64,000 bases of DNA from JAGWAJ01 sp965215155 (GCA_965215155.1 CBDCCY010000001.1:310001-374000), one strand, 5' to 3'. Shown: positions 1 through 8,665, numbered from the stretch's first letter. Notes: generated by a model not told the origin, from the letters alone. Program-made: numbers and translations.

Positions 1-163
1 ATGCGTCGTGGTTCAGCACGAGGTCGATCCGCCGCTCGGCTCCCCAGAGCCGCCGGGCCACCCGGACTTGCGTTCGCACCTGCAGGCCGAGGGTCCGGGC
101 GAGAGCCGCCACCGCCCGTTCCAGATCGGCGCCGCCGGTGACCGCGTCCTGACCGCCGGGCAT
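1..163 (-). CDS. Putative type II restriction endonuclease, N-terminal part, cut by the window edge
   Basis: The ATG lies two bases after the stop of the Dam-type methylase, so the two genes form a tight operon. The visible 54 residues start MPGGQDAVTGG, contain a helix (LERAVAALARTLGLQV), and reach RRIDLVLNHDA at the edge. A basic stretch followed by an acidic 'DLVL' strand is what many PD-(D/E)XK nucleases show at the first catalytic Asp. Position directly behind a DNA adenine methylase fits the restriction partner of a type II system. The catalytic E-x-K would lie off the window, so the function is inferred mainly from context. Confidence 0.5.
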   Translation of the reverse strand, partial: MPGGQDAVTGGADLERAVAALARTLGLQVRTQVRVARRLWGAERRIDLVLNHDA

Positions 164-165
164 GT

Positions 166-1185
166 TCACGTGGCCCGCGGCCGGACATTGGTGATCACGT
201 ACTCCTCGATCGCGCCCCGGCGCGCCGCGTTGGAGTTGATCGCCCGGCGGGCCGGAACCCGGTACGCCCGGATACCGACGCGCCTGGCGGCGGCGTTGTC
301 GTCGTAGAGCTCGCGAATCTCGGGCGCGGTCGAGTTGCTGAGCACGACGCGGCACCGGCGCGTCGCCAGGCGAATCACTACCTCCTGGAGCCGGCGCTGG
401 TCGCTTTCGTCGAAGCGGTCGGCGGTGTACGAGGTGAAGGAAGCAGTCGCGCTCAGCGGGGCGTAGGGCGGATCGAGGTAGACGAAGTCGCGTGGCCCGG
501 CCACGTCGAGCACGGCGTCGTACGGCGCGTAGTCAACCTCCGCTCGGAGAGACGACAGGGCCTCGGATGCCCGCCGGAGGTTGCGCTCGTCGCAGATCCT
601 CGGATTCTTGTACCTGCCGCGCGGTACGTTGAACAGCCCCCTGGAGTTCACCCGAAACAGGCCGTTGAATCCGGTGCGGTTCAGGTAGATGAGCATGGCT
701 GCCAGCTCTGCCGTGTAGAGCTCGGCTCGTGGCCGGCCGCCGTTGAGCATCGCACCCCGTGCCGGATTGAACAGGTCCCGGACGCGGTAGTAGTGCTCCT
801 CGGGCGCCTCGAGGCGGTCGGACGCCAGCTTCTGCAGGCGGGTGATGACGGCCTCGCGATTGTCGCGAAGCTGCCGCCAGCAACCGATCAGGTCGGGGTT
901 CACGTCGGTCAGCCGGACACGGCGCGGTCGGATGGCGCCGCGACCGACGAGGTCGAAGAAGACCGCCCCGCTTCCCACGAACGGCTCGTGATAGCTCTCG
1001 AACCGGTCCGGATAGAACCGCCGCAGCTCGGGCAGGAGCTGCCGTTTGCCGCCCGCCCACTTCAGGAACGGACGAGGCGGCCGGTCGCCGAACCGCTTGC
1101 CGCCCGCCGCCGCGCGGCTGGCGGTTGAGCGCGCGTCGTGTCGGCGCGGGGTGTCGCCGGCGGCTCGCTGCGAGGCCGAGTCCAT
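166..1185 (-). CDS. dam: D12-class N6-adenine DNA methyltransferase (Dam-like)
   Basis: The protein (339 aa from ATG 1185) transfers a methyl group from SAM to adenine N6 in DNA. It shows the D12 order: a PFLKWAGGKRQL motif near the N terminus, EPFVGSGAVFFD (SAM-binding motif I), and YLDPPYAPL (the DPPY catalytic motif IV) followed by the FTSY element. The family core usually begins just before PFLKWAGGK, so about 35 basic N-terminal residues are extra and the true start may be further in. The same frame stays open far upstream to 2529, but that part is antisense to the acyl-CoA dehydrogenase. A likely -10 box (TAGGAT) sits about 30 bases upstream. The downstream neighbour looks like a nuclease, which suggests a restriction-modification pair rather than an orphan Dam. 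Confidence 0.92.
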   Translation of the reverse strand: MDSASQRAAGDTPRRHDARSTASRAAAGGKRFGDRPPRPFLKWAGGKRQLLPELRRFYPDRFESYHEPFVGSGAVFFDLVGRGAIRPRRVRLTDVNPDLIGCWRQLRDNREAVITRLQKLASDRLEAPEEHYYRVRDLFNPARGAMLNGGRPRAELYTAELAAMLIYLNRTGFNGLFRVNSRGLFNVPRGRYKNPRICDERNLRRASEALSSLRAEVDYAPYDAVLDVAGPRDFVYLDPPYAPLSATASFTSYTADRFDESDQRRLQEVVIRLATRRCRVVLSNSTAPEIRELYDDNAAARRVGIRAYRVPARRAINSNAARRGAIEEYVITNVRPRAT

Positions 1186-1356
1186 CGGAGTCGCACGGGG
1201 AGAACCGCCGGATCCTAGCACGCGGCGCGCGCCGCCCCGGCCGCGCCCGACCCTCGACGCGGGCTCCGGTCTCGGGCGCGTCCCCGTGCGGCGTGCCCCG
1301 ACGCGGGAGTGCGCCCGTGCGGTGCCCGCACCGTCCCGCTCGAGGAGGCGAAGCGT

Positions 1357-1362
1357 TACGAT
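1357..1362 (+). promoter_or_regulatory. -10 box (TACGAT) placed for a leaderless start
   Basis: TACGAT is followed by six bases and then ATG 1369 of the acyl-CoA dehydrogenase. There is no Shine-Dalgarno sequence in the gap, so transcription would begin at or next to the start codon. Confidence 0.5.
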
Positions 1363-1368
1363 CTGCGG

Positions 1369-2556
1369 ATGCCCACGACCGAAGCGCTCCGGCCGGCCGC
1401 CCCCGACACCGAGCTGCACCAGGACCTCCGCAACGCCGTCGGCGAGCTCTGTCGCCGCTTTCCGGACAGCTACTGGCGCGATCTCGATCGCGAGGAGGCC
1501 TACCCGCAGGAGTTCGTCCGAACGCTGACCGACGCCGGCTACCTGGCGGCCCTCATTCCGGAAGAATACGGGGGCTCCGGGCTCGGGATCACGGAGGCCT
1601 CGATCATCCTGGAGGAGGTCAACCGTTCGGGGGGCAACTCGGCGGCCTGCCACGCGCAGATGTACATCATGGGCACGCTGCTGCGGCACGGCTCCGAGGC
1701 CCAGAAGCGCGAGTACCTGCCGAAGATCGCGAGCGGCGAGCTGCGGCTGCAGGCGTTCGGCGTCACGGAACCGACCACCGGGACCGACACCACGCAGCTC
1801 AAGACGATGGCGGTGCGCGACGGCGACCGCTACATCGTCAACGGCCAGAAGGTCTGGATCTCGCGCGCCGAGTACTCGGACCTGATGCTGCTCATCGCGC
1901 GCACGACGCCCCTCGAGGAGGTGAAGAGAAAGACCGAGGGGCTGTCGGTGTTCCTGGTCGACCTCCGGTCCGCGGTCGGGAACGGCGTGACGATCCGGCC
2001 GCTCCGGGCGATGATGAACCACGCCACGACCGAGGTCTTCTTCGACAACCTGGCCGTCCCGGCCGAGAACCGCGTGGGCGAGGAGGGCCGCGGCTTCCGC
2101 TACCTGATCGACGGGCTGAACGCCGAGCGGATCCTGATCGCGGCCGAGTGCGTCGGAGACGGCCGCTGGTTCGTCGAGCGCGCGGTCGGGTACGCGAACG
2201 AGCGCATCGTCTTCAACCGGCCGATCGGCAAGAACCAGGGGGTGCAGTTCCCGATCGCGCGCGCCCACGTGAACGTGGAGGCGGCGGACCTGATGCGGAT
2301 GCGCGCGGCGGAGCTGTTCGACGCGGGACGGCCGTGCGGGGCCGAGGCGAACATGGCGAAGCTGCTCGCGGCCGACGCGTCGTGGGAGGCGGCCAACGTG
2401 GCGCTCCAGACCCACGGCGGCTTCGGCTTCGCCGAGGACTACGACGTCGAGCGCAAGTTCCGCGAGACGCGCCTCTACCAGGTGGCGCCGATCTCGACGA
2501 ACCTCATCCTCTCCTACATCGCCGAGCACGTGCTCGGCCTGCCGCGCTCGTTCTGA
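1369..2556 (+). CDS. Acyl-CoA dehydrogenase, IVD-like active site
   Basis: This FAD-dependent dehydrogenase (395 aa) should introduce an alpha-beta double bond into an acyl-CoA and pass electrons to ETF. The N-terminal helical domain, the FAD-binding stretch (FGVTEPTTGTDTTQLKT) and the C-terminal HGGFGFAEDYDVER helix are all present. The catalytic glutamate of medium-chain enzymes (Glu376) is replaced by Pro374 in LYQVAPIST. Instead GLNAERI supplies Glu253 at the site used by isovaleryl-CoA dehydrogenase, so a branched short-chain substrate is plausible. The gene overlaps the CoA-transferase start by one base (TGATG). A MaoC hydratase, PrpD and CitE lie further on, pointing to branched-chain, itaconate or methylsuccinate-type acid breakdown. 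The substrate is inferred. Confidence 0.9.
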   Translation: MPTTEALRPAAPDTELHQDLRNAVGELCRRFPDSYWRDLDREEAYPQEFVRTLTDAGYLAALIPEEYGGSGLGITEASIILEEVNRSGGNSAACHAQMYIMGTLLRHGSEAQKREYLPKIASGELRLQAFGVTEPTTGTDTTQLKTMAVRDGDRYIVNGQKVWISRAEYSDLMLLIARTTPLEEVKRKTEGLSVFLVDLRSAVGNGVTIRPLRAMMNHATTEVFFDNLAVPAENRVGEEGRGFRYLIDGLNAERILIAAECVGDGRWFVERAVGYANERIVFNRPIGKNQGVQFPIARAHVNVEAADLMRMRAAELFDAGRPCGAEANMAKLLAADASWEAANVALQTHGGFGFAEDYDVERKFRETRLYQVAPISTNLILSYIAEHVLGLPRSF

Positions 2557-3737
2557 TGGCCGCCCCCCTCGACGGGGTGACGGTGGTCACCCTGGAGCAG
2601 GCGGTCGCGGCGCCGTTCGCCACGCGGCAGCTCGCCGACCTCGGGGCGCGGGTCGTCAAGGTGGAGCGCCCCGGCGTCGGCGACTTCGCCCGCGGCTACG
2701 ACGCGGTCGTCCAGGGACTGTCGAGCCATTTCGTCTGGCTGAACCGCTCGAAGGAGTCGCTGACGCTCGACCTGAAGCGCCCGGAGGCGCGCGAGGTGGT
2801 CGGCCGGCTCATCGACCGCGCCGACGTCTTCGTGCAGAACCTCGCCCCGGGCGCTGCGGACCGGCTCGGGCTCGACGCGGGGACCCTGCGCGGACGGCGC
2901 CCGCGGCTCATCGCCTGCAGCGTCTCCGGCTACGGCGCCACCGGACCCTACCGCGACAAGAAGGCCTACGACCTGCTGGTGCAGGCCGAGGCAGGGCTGG
3001 TGTCGATCACCGGCACGCCGGAGCAGGTGGTGAAGTCGTCCATCTCGGTCGCCGACATCGCGGCCGGCATGTACGCCTACTCCGGTGTGCTGACGGCGCT
3101 GTTCCGCCGCGAGCGGAGCGGCGAGGGGGCCACCATCGAGGTCTCGATGCTCGAGGCGCTCGGCGAGTGGATGGGCTTCCCGCTCTACTACACGCTGTAC
3201 GGCGGCTCGCCCCCGGCCCGGAGCGGTGCGCGGCACGCCGCCATCGCTCCCTACGGACCGTTCGAGGGCGCCGACGGCGAGACGGTCTTCCTGGGACTCC
3301 AGAACGAGCGCGAGTGGGTCCGCTTCTGCGGCGAGGTGCTCGGGAGGCCCGAGCTGGCCGCCGACCCGCGCTTCGACGCCAACGCGAAGCGCGTCGCCAA
3401 CCGGGAGGCGCTGGAAGCGGCGATTCGGGAGGTCTTCGCTTCCCTCACCGCGGAGGCGATCGTAGCCCGGCTCGATGCCGCGCAGATCGCCAACGGCCGC
3501 ATGAACTCCGTCCAGCAGCTCGCCGAGCATCCCCAGCTCCGGGCCCGCGACCGCTGGCGCGAGGTGCCGTCGAGCGCCGGCCCGCTCCGGGCGACCCTTC
3601 CGCCGGCCACCCTCGACGGGGCGGACCCGCGCATGGACGCCATCCCCGAGGTCGGCGAGCATACCGCCGCCATCCTCGCCGAGCTCGGCTACGCGCCGGA
3701 GACCGTCGCCGCGTGGCGCGCCGCGGGGATCGTCTGA
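2556..3737 (+). CDS. CaiB/BaiF family (class III) CoA-transferase
   Basis: Class III CoA-transferases move CoA between a CoA thioester and a free acid through an aspartyl-CoA intermediate. The 393-aa length is typical. The N terminus PLDGVTVVTLEQAVAAPFAT and the RLIDRADVFVQNLAPGAADR helix match the family, and Asp139 in KKAYDLLVQAEAG is the expected nucleophile. The ATG overlaps the stop of the dehydrogenase, so the two are translationally coupled and probably act on the same acid: activation here, oxidation there. The acceptor acid cannot be told from sequence. The next 188 bases hold no gene and mark the left edge of an inserted accessory block. Confidence 0.92.
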   Translation: MAAPLDGVTVVTLEQAVAAPFATRQLADLGARVVKVERPGVGDFARGYDAVVQGLSSHFVWLNRSKESLTLDLKRPEAREVVGRLIDRADVFVQNLAPGAADRLGLDAGTLRGRRPRLIACSVSGYGATGPYRDKKAYDLLVQAEAGLVSITGTPEQVVKSSISVADIAAGMYAYSGVLTALFRRERSGEGATIEVSMLEALGEWMGFPLYYTLYGGSPPARSGARHAAIAPYGPFEGADGETVFLGLQNEREWVRFCGEVLGRPELAADPRFDANAKRVANREALEAAIREVFASLTAEAIVARLDAAQIANGRMNSVQQLAEHPQLRARDRWREVPSSAGPLRATLPPATLDGADPRMDAIPEVGEHTAAILAELGYAPETVAAWRAAGIV

Positions 3738-3913
3738 GCCGGTCGCGTTCCGCGGGTCGGTGGCCCGCCGCGTCCCCATCGCCGCTGCCCGGCCTCACCG
3801 TCCAGCCCGAGGTCCGCCTGCGGACGCGTCGGTTGCGCTCCCTTCCCGCTCCGTGGTGCCGGCTGACGGCGATTCAACGCCGTCTGGACACGCCTGGAGG
3901 GCAGAGCAGATGG

Positions 3914-3919
3914 GATACT
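3914..3919 (+). promoter_or_regulatory. -10 box (GATACT) placed for a leaderless start
   Basis: GATACT, six bases, then ATG 3926 of the AAA-nuclease gene. No ribosome binding site is visible, so the transcript is probably leaderless. Confidence 0.4.
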
Positions 3920-3925
3920 CGCGGC

Positions 3926-5560
3926 ATGCGCTTCTTCAACACCGCCGGTCCCGTCCGGCCGGAGGACCACTACCAGGTCCCACCGCTGGCGCGACTCGAC
4001 CTGGAGGAGATCCTGCGGCTCATCCGGCAGAAGATGTACTTCGTCCTGCATGCGCCCCGGCAGACCGGCAAGACCACCGCGCTGCTGGCGTTGCGGGACG
4101 AGCTCAACGGCGGCGGCCGGTACCGCTGCGCGTACGTGAACGTCGAGGCCGCCCAGGCGGCGCGCGAGGACGTGGAACAGGCGATGCGCGCCATCCTGAG
4201 CGAGTTGGCATCCTGGGTCCGGTCGACGCTCCAGGACGGCTCCCTCGACGAAGCCTGGCCCGCCGTCCTTGCGACGGCCGGTCCGCACGGCGCCCTTCGC
4301 GAGACGCTGAGCCGCTGGTCGGAGGCCGACCCGCGGCCGGCGGTGCTGCTCGTCGACGAGATCGACGCGCTGGTGGGAGACACGCTGCTCTCGGTGCTGC
4401 GTCAGTTGCGCGCGGGCTACGTCCGGCGCCCGGCGGCCTTTCCGCAGAGCATCGTCCTGTGCGGCGTGCGGGACGTGCGCGACTACCGGATCCGGTCGAG
4501 CTCCGAGCAGGCGATCGTCGCCGGCGGCAGCGCGTTCAACGTGAAGGCCGAGTCGCTGCGCCTGGGCGACTTCACGCACGATGAGGTTCTGTCGCTGCTC
4601 GCTCAGCACACCGAGGCGACGGGCCAGGCGATCACCGCGGGCGCCCGCGACGAGATCTGGGAGCTGACCCGCGGTCAGCCCTGGCTGGTCAACGCCCTGG
4701 CCTACGACGCCTGCTTCCGGGATCCCTCCGGCCGGGACCGCGCCCGGTCGATCACGGCCGATGCCGTCCGTGACGCGCGGGAGCGGCTCATCGCGCGCCG
4801 CGAGACGCACCTCGATCAACTCACGGACAAGCTCCAGGAGGAGCGCGTCCGGCGAGTCATCGAGCCGTTGCTGAGCGGCGCTCCCGCCGCCGAGACGATT
4901 CCCGCCGACGATCTCCAGTACGTGCGCGACCTCGGACTCGTCCGCAGGGAAGGACCCGTCGCCATCGCCAACCCCATCTATCGAGAGGTCATCCCGCGAG
5001 ATCTCACGTACACGACCCAGGAACTGACAATCACCCACGACCCGGCGTGGTACGTCGCCCCGGACGGCCGCCTGCGCGTCACCGAGTTGCTGGCCGCGTT
5101 CCAGGCGTTCTTTCGCGAGCATTCGGAGCACTGGGTAGAGCGGTTCCAGTACAAGGAGGCCGGACCGCAGTTGCTGCTGCAGGCGTTCCTGCAACGCATC
5201 GTCAACAGCGGCGGCCGCATCGAGCGCGAGTACGGGCTCGGCCGAATGCGCACGGACCTCCTCGTCATCTGGCCGGTTCGCGGGGGCGGACGACGGCCTC
5301 CGGTCGCGGTGCCGGAGCGGGCGGCACCGGAGCCGGTAGCCGTCCAGAAGGCGGTGGTCGAGTGCAAGGTGCTCCATGGCGGCCTGGAGCGCACCATCGT
5401 CCAGGGACTCGATCAGACCCGCGCGTACATGGACCGCTGCGCCGCCCGCGAGGGCCACCTCGTCATCTTCGACCGCACGGCGGGCGCATCGTGGGACGAC
5501 AGGGTGTTCCGGCGCGAGCGGGCCGTCGCCGGCCTCGACTTGACGGTGTGGGGTATGTGA
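3926..5560 (+). CDS. AAA-like ATPase with C-terminal PD-(D/E)XK nuclease-like domain
   Basis: The 544-aa protein opens with FFNTAGPVRPEDHY, typical of AAA-like ATPases common in accessory regions. Walker A is APRQTGKTT (residues 43-51) and Walker B is VLLVDEID (about 139-146). The middle is a winged-helix-like region. The C terminus has RTDLLVIWP and, after a variable loop, AVVECKVLHGG: an Asp...Glu-x-Lys pair as in PD-(D/E)XK nucleases. The family is usually annotated only as ATP-binding protein; a role in defence or mobile-element biology is an inference. It lies next to a HEPN/MNT pair, and together they separate two halves of an acyl-CoA catabolic cluster. The frame is intact, unlike the more distant AAA-nuclease gene ending at 46850. 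Confidence 0.75.
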   Translation: MRFFNTAGPVRPEDHYQVPPLARLDLEEILRLIRQKMYFVLHAPRQTGKTTALLALRDELNGGGRYRCAYVNVEAAQAAREDVEQAMRAILSELASWVRSTLQDGSLDEAWPAVLATAGPHGALRETLSRWSEADPRPAVLLVDEIDALVGDTLLSVLRQLRAGYVRRPAAFPQSIVLCGVRDVRDYRIRSSSEQAIVAGGSAFNVKAESLRLGDFTHDEVLSLLAQHTEATGQAITAGARDEIWELTRGQPWLVNALAYDACFRDPSGRDRARSITADAVRDARERLIARRETHLDQLTDKLQEERVRRVIEPLLSGAPAAETIPADDLQYVRDLGLVRREGPVAIANPIYREVIPRDLTYTTQELTITHDPAWYVAPDGRLRVTELLAAFQAFFREHSEHWVERFQYKEAGPQLLLQAFLQRIVNSGGRIEREYGLGRMRTDLLVIWPVRGGGRRPPVAVPERAAPEPVAVQKAVVECKVLHGGLERTIVQGLDQTRAYMDRCAAREGHLVIFDRTAGASWDDRVFRRERAVAGLDLTVWGM

Positions 5561-5601
5561 AGCCCCCGTGCGCGGTGTTCGGAGGCGCGGCCGGCGGTCG
5601 C

Positions 5602-5607
5602 TACAAT
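5602..5607 (+). promoter_or_regulatory. -10 box (TACAAT) for the HEPN/MNT operon
   Basis: TACAAT is separated by seven bases from GTG 5615. Because the box overlaps ATG 5606, the GTG is the better candidate start, giving a leaderless message. Confidence 0.45.
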
Positions 5608-5614
5608 GGCGCCT

Positions 5615-6019
5615 GTGGCTTCGAGGCATGCCGACTGGCTCCGCCAGGCGGACGCCGACCTGTGGCTGTCCCGCCACGCCCGTGACGGCGGCGCGCACGA
5701 TTGGGCGTGCTTCGCGGCCCAGCAGGCGGCCGAGAAGGCGCTCAAGGCGGCCCTCATGAGTCGCGGAGAAGATGCCTGGGGGCACACGGTGACGGCGCTG
5801 CTCGGCGTCGTCGTGGCGGAGGGCAAGGCGGACGAGGAGTTGGTCGTGTGCGCCAAGACGCTCGACAAGCACTACATCCCCACGCGGTACCCCAACGGGC
5901 TCGATGCAGGCGCGCCGACCGACTTCTACACCGGGAAGGACTCCGACGATGCCATCGCGTGCGCCGAGCGGATCGTCGCCTTCGCTCGCCGTCAAGTCGA
6001 ACAACCAGGCGGCGGTTGA
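5615..6019 (+). CDS. HEPN domain protein (toxin-type partner of an MNT antitoxin)
   Basis: The 134-aa protein has the COG2250-type HEPN signature: ADWLRQADADLWLSRHA, then CFAAQQAAEKALKAAL, then KHYIPTRYPNG. HEPN proteins of this kind are all-helical and often RNases, paired with minimal nucleotidyltransferases. A clean catalytic R-x4-6-H of the HepT type is not obvious, so activity is uncertain. An ATG at 5606 would add three residues, but it overlaps the probable -10 box. The 3' end overlaps the following nucleotidyltransferase gene by about 70 bases, a strong sign of a coupled toxin-antitoxin pair. Confidence 0.8.
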   Translation: MASRHADWLRQADADLWLSRHARDGGAHDWACFAAQQAAEKALKAALMSRGEDAWGHTVTALLGVVVAEGKADEELVVCAKTLDKHYIPTRYPNGLDAGAPTDFYTGKDSDDAIACAERIVAFARRQVEQPGGG

Positions 6020-6368
6020 ACGCGCGGTCCGCTGCTGGGCGGGGCAGATCGCCGAGCGGCGGCCGGAGGTGCGCCGCATCATCTGGTTCGGCTCGCGCGT
6101 CAACGGGATTCCGGCCCCGGGCAGCGACGTCGACCTGTGCCTGGTGCTGGCGCACGCAGACAAGCCGTTCCGCGAGCGGATCGGCGACTACCTGCCCATC
6201 GGCTTCCCTGTGGGGCTGGACCTGTTCCCTTACACGCTGGTCGAGCTCGAGCGACTGCAGCAGGAGCATCCGTCCTGGCACCGGGCGCTGACGACGGGGA
6301 TCGACCTGATGCCGCCACCGGCCGGACGGGCACCGGTCTCCGCCGGGCGGAACGCCCGAGTCGTCTGA
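5949..6368 (+). CDS. MNT-type minimal nucleotidyltransferase (antitoxin)
   Basis: The catalytic signature is plain: IIWFGSRVNGIPAPGSDVDL, with the GS and D-x-D of the polymerase-beta superfamily. MNT antitoxins silence HEPN toxins by adding nucleotides to them. The core begins at about QAAVERAVRCW, and no ATG or GTG is closer to it than ATG 5949. An earlier ATG at 5904 would lengthen the overlap with the HEPN gene. The C-terminal tail after PSWHRALTTG is proline- and arginine-rich and less conserved in appearance. The 259 bases that follow (6369-6627) hold no gene; a TACAAT box at 6563-6568 may start the MaoC transcript. Confidence 0.8.
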   Translation: MPSRAPSGSSPSLAVKSNNQAAVERAVRCWAGQIAERRPEVRRIIWFGSRVNGIPAPGSDVDLCLVLAHADKPFRERIGDYLPIGFPVGLDLFPYTLVELERLQQEHPSWHRALTTGIDLMPPPAGRAPVSAGRNARVV

Positions 6369-6627
6369 CGGCGTCTCGGCTCGCCAGCCCGTCCGGGGCG
6401 ATCGACGACCTCGGCGGTCGCGGAGCGCCCCGGGGCGGTGCGACGTAGCGCGGCGGGCCGCGGCCGCGGCGTGGTATGGCGCCTCGAGGTCCCCGCGACC
6501 CCGCTTGTCCCGCGCGATGTCCAGCCTGCGCCCCGGTGGCAGGGCCGGCGGGCTGTCTGTTCTACAATTCCCCGGTTCCGGCGCCCGCGAACGGCACGCT
6601 GCGGGTGCCCGCTGCGAGGGAGAAGGC

Positions 6628-7140
6628 ATGGCCGTGAAGGAAGGTTGGACGGGACGGGTCTACGAGGACTTCGAGGTCGGCGACGTCTACCGGCACCCGC
6701 TCGGGCGCACGGTGCTGGCGGCCGACAACGTCTGGTTCACGCTGCTGTCGCAGAACGTCAACAAGATCCACTTCGACTCCGCCTACGCGGCGAAGACGGA
6801 GTTCGGCAAGCCGCTCGTCGACTCGACGTTCACGCTGGCCCTGGTGACCGGGCAGTCGACGATGGACCTCTCCGTGAACGTCATGGCGAACCTCGGGTGG
6901 GACGAGGTGCGGCTGCCGGCCCCGGTCTTCGAGGGGGACACGATCTACTCGGAGAGCGAGGTGCTCGAGACGCGCGAGTCGAAGTCGCGGCCCAACGTCG
7001 GGATCGTGACGGTGCGGACGCGCGGCTTCAACCAGGACGGCACCGTGGTGATCACCTACAAGCGGACGTTCATGGTCTACAGGCGGGGTCACGTGCCCGA
7101 GTACGCGAGCGCCCGGCCGCGGCCGGAGGTGAGCGCATGA
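6628..7140 (+). CDS. MaoC-family acyl-CoA hydratase
   Basis: The 170-aa single hot-dog protein starts with YEDFEVGDVYRHPLGRTV, and NKIHFDSAYA supplies the hydratase histidine. MaoC enzymes of this subgroup hydrate enoyl-CoAs such as mesaconyl-CoA or add water to unsaturated branched CoA esters. A strong purine-rich ribosome binding site (gagggagaagg) lies just before ATG 6628, in contrast to the leaderless genes nearby. The gene belongs with the dehydrogenase and CoA-transferase at 1369-3737 and the CitE-like lyase at 10107; mycobacterial fadE19-maoC-citE clusters have the same combination. The stop overlaps the next ATG (ATGA). Confidence 0.88.
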   Translation: MAVKEGWTGRVYEDFEVGDVYRHPLGRTVLAADNVWFTLLSQNVNKIHFDSAYAAKTEFGKPLVDSTFTLALVTGQSTMDLSVNVMANLGWDEVRLPAPVFEGDTIYSESEVLETRESKSRPNVGIVTVRTRGFNQDGTVVITYKRTFMVYRRGHVPEYASARPRPEVSA

Positions 7141-8615
7141 CCGGACGCGCCAACCGGTGGCTGGAACCCGCACGCGAGGCGACCGGTCGCTGGCCGCGGT
7201 GCCGGCCGGCGGGCGCCGATCGGGCGGGCACGTGGAACGCGACGGCGGTGTTGCTCCTGGCGGGTCTCGCCGTCGCGGCAGGCGCCTGCGGTCCGGCGCC
7301 GGTCGTCGTCGAGGGCGACCTGGCGTTCGTGAACGTCAACGTCGTGCCGATGGACAGCGAGCGGATCATCCCCAACCAGACGGTCGTCATCGACGAGGGG
7401 CGCATCCGGTCGATCGACAGCGCGGAGCACGTCGAGCCGGCCGAGGGCGTCGAGATCGTCGAGGCCGACGGCCGCTACCTGATGCCGGGGCTGGCCGAGA
7501 TGCACGGGCACCTGCCGAACCCCCGCATGAGCGACGAGGACATCAAGAACCTGCTGTTCCTGTACGTCGCCAACGGCGTGACGACCGTGCGCGGCATGCA
7601 GGGGGATCCATCGCAGTTCGGACTGCGCAGTTCCATCGAGCGGGGGCTCCTCCTCGGCCCGCACCTGTACCTGGCCAGCGTGTCGATGAGCGGCCGGAGC
7701 GTCACGACCCCGGAGGAGGCGGCGCGGCTCGCCCGCGGCTACCAGGTGGAGGGCTACGACCTCATCAAGACGCACGAGGGGCTCGCCCCCGAGATCTACC
7801 AGGCGTTGGCGGCGAGCGCCACCGAGGTCGGCATCCCCTTCGGCGGCCACGTCCCCGACGCGGTGGGACTGCTGGACGCGCTCGCCGCCGGTCAGGTATC
7901 GGTCGATCACCTGGACAACTACGTCGAGGCGCTCGTTCCCGAGGACGCCCGCGACGGCGACGGCGGGGGGCTGCTGGTGGCCAGCGCGCTGGTCGACCGG
8001 GTCGACGAGGGTCGGATTCCGGAGCTGGTCCGGGCGACGGTCGACGCCGGCACCTGGATGGTGCCGACGATGGTGCTCTGGGAGACGGCGTTCTTCGGCG
8101 ACCGCACGTCCGCCGACATCCGCGCCGAGCGGCCCGAGGTGCGCTACATGCCGCCGGAGACCGTCGCGCGGTGGAGCGAGGCCGTCGACACGCGGCTCGA
8201 GGGGAGCGACCCCGAGGCGAACCGCCGGGTGGCGGAGTTGCGGCGGCGCATCCTCGCGGCGCTCCAGGAGGGCGGCGCGCGGATCGCGCTCGGCACCGAC
8301 TCGCCGCAGATCTTTTCCGTCCCCGGCTTCGCGATGCACCACGAGATGGCGCTCTACGTCGAGGTCGGCATGACGCCGTACGAGGTGCTCGAGATCGGGA
8401 CGCGCCGCCCGGCCGAGTACTTCGACGCCGCCGACGTGTTCGGCACGGTGGCGGTGGACCGACGCGCGGACCTGATCCTCCTGACCGCGAACCCGTTGGA
8501 CGACATTGCCAACCTCCAGCGGCGGGCCGGTGTGATGGTGGGCGGGCGGTGGCTCCCGGAGGCCGACATCCAGAGCCGCCTCACGGAGATCTCGCGCTTC
8601 TACGGTAACGACTAG
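7137..8615 (+). CDS. Secreted amidohydrolase-family lipoprotein
   Basis: The product is a 492-aa metal-dependent amidohydrolase (imidazolonepropionase/prolidase-like). Metal ligands are seen as EMHGHLP (HxH), a likely carboxylated lysine in LIKTHEG, histidines in GGHVPD and SVDHLDN, and Asp in GTDSP. The N terminus has a hydrophobic segment ending AGLAVAAGACGPAP, a good lipobox, preceded by a long 40-residue leader, so the true start may be further in. It is coupled to the MaoC gene by an ATGA overlap even though one enzyme is cytosolic and this one is exported; the substrate is unknown. Confidence 0.85.
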   Translation: MTGRANRWLEPAREATGRWPRCRPAGADRAGTWNATAVLLLAGLAVAAGACGPAPVVVEGDLAFVNVNVVPMDSERIIPNQTVVIDEGRIRSIDSAEHVEPAEGVEIVEADGRYLMPGLAEMHGHLPNPRMSDEDIKNLLFLYVANGVTTVRGMQGDPSQFGLRSSIERGLLLGPHLYLASVSMSGRSVTTPEEAARLARGYQVEGYDLIKTHEGLAPEIYQALAASATEVGIPFGGHVPDAVGLLDALAAGQVSVDHLDNYVEALVPEDARDGDGGGLLVASALVDRVDEGRIPELVRATVDAGTWMVPTMVLWETAFFGDRTSADIRAERPEVRYMPPETVARWSEAVDTRLEGSDPEANRRVAELRRRILAALQEGGARIALGTDSPQIFSVPGFAMHHEMALYVEVGMTPYEVLEIGTRRPAEYFDAADVFGTVAVDRRADLILLTANPLDDIANLQRRAGVMVGGRWLPEADIQSRLTEISRFYGND

Positions 8616-8665
8616 GAGGCCCACTTGGGCCGGATCGCGGAGTTGGAGGCGGGAGGGTGATCACG

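Noticed and set aside
1..307. Plus-strand 99-codon frame at the left edge
   Set aside because: It is a shadow of the nuclease and methylase genes on the minus strand and has no family resemblance.
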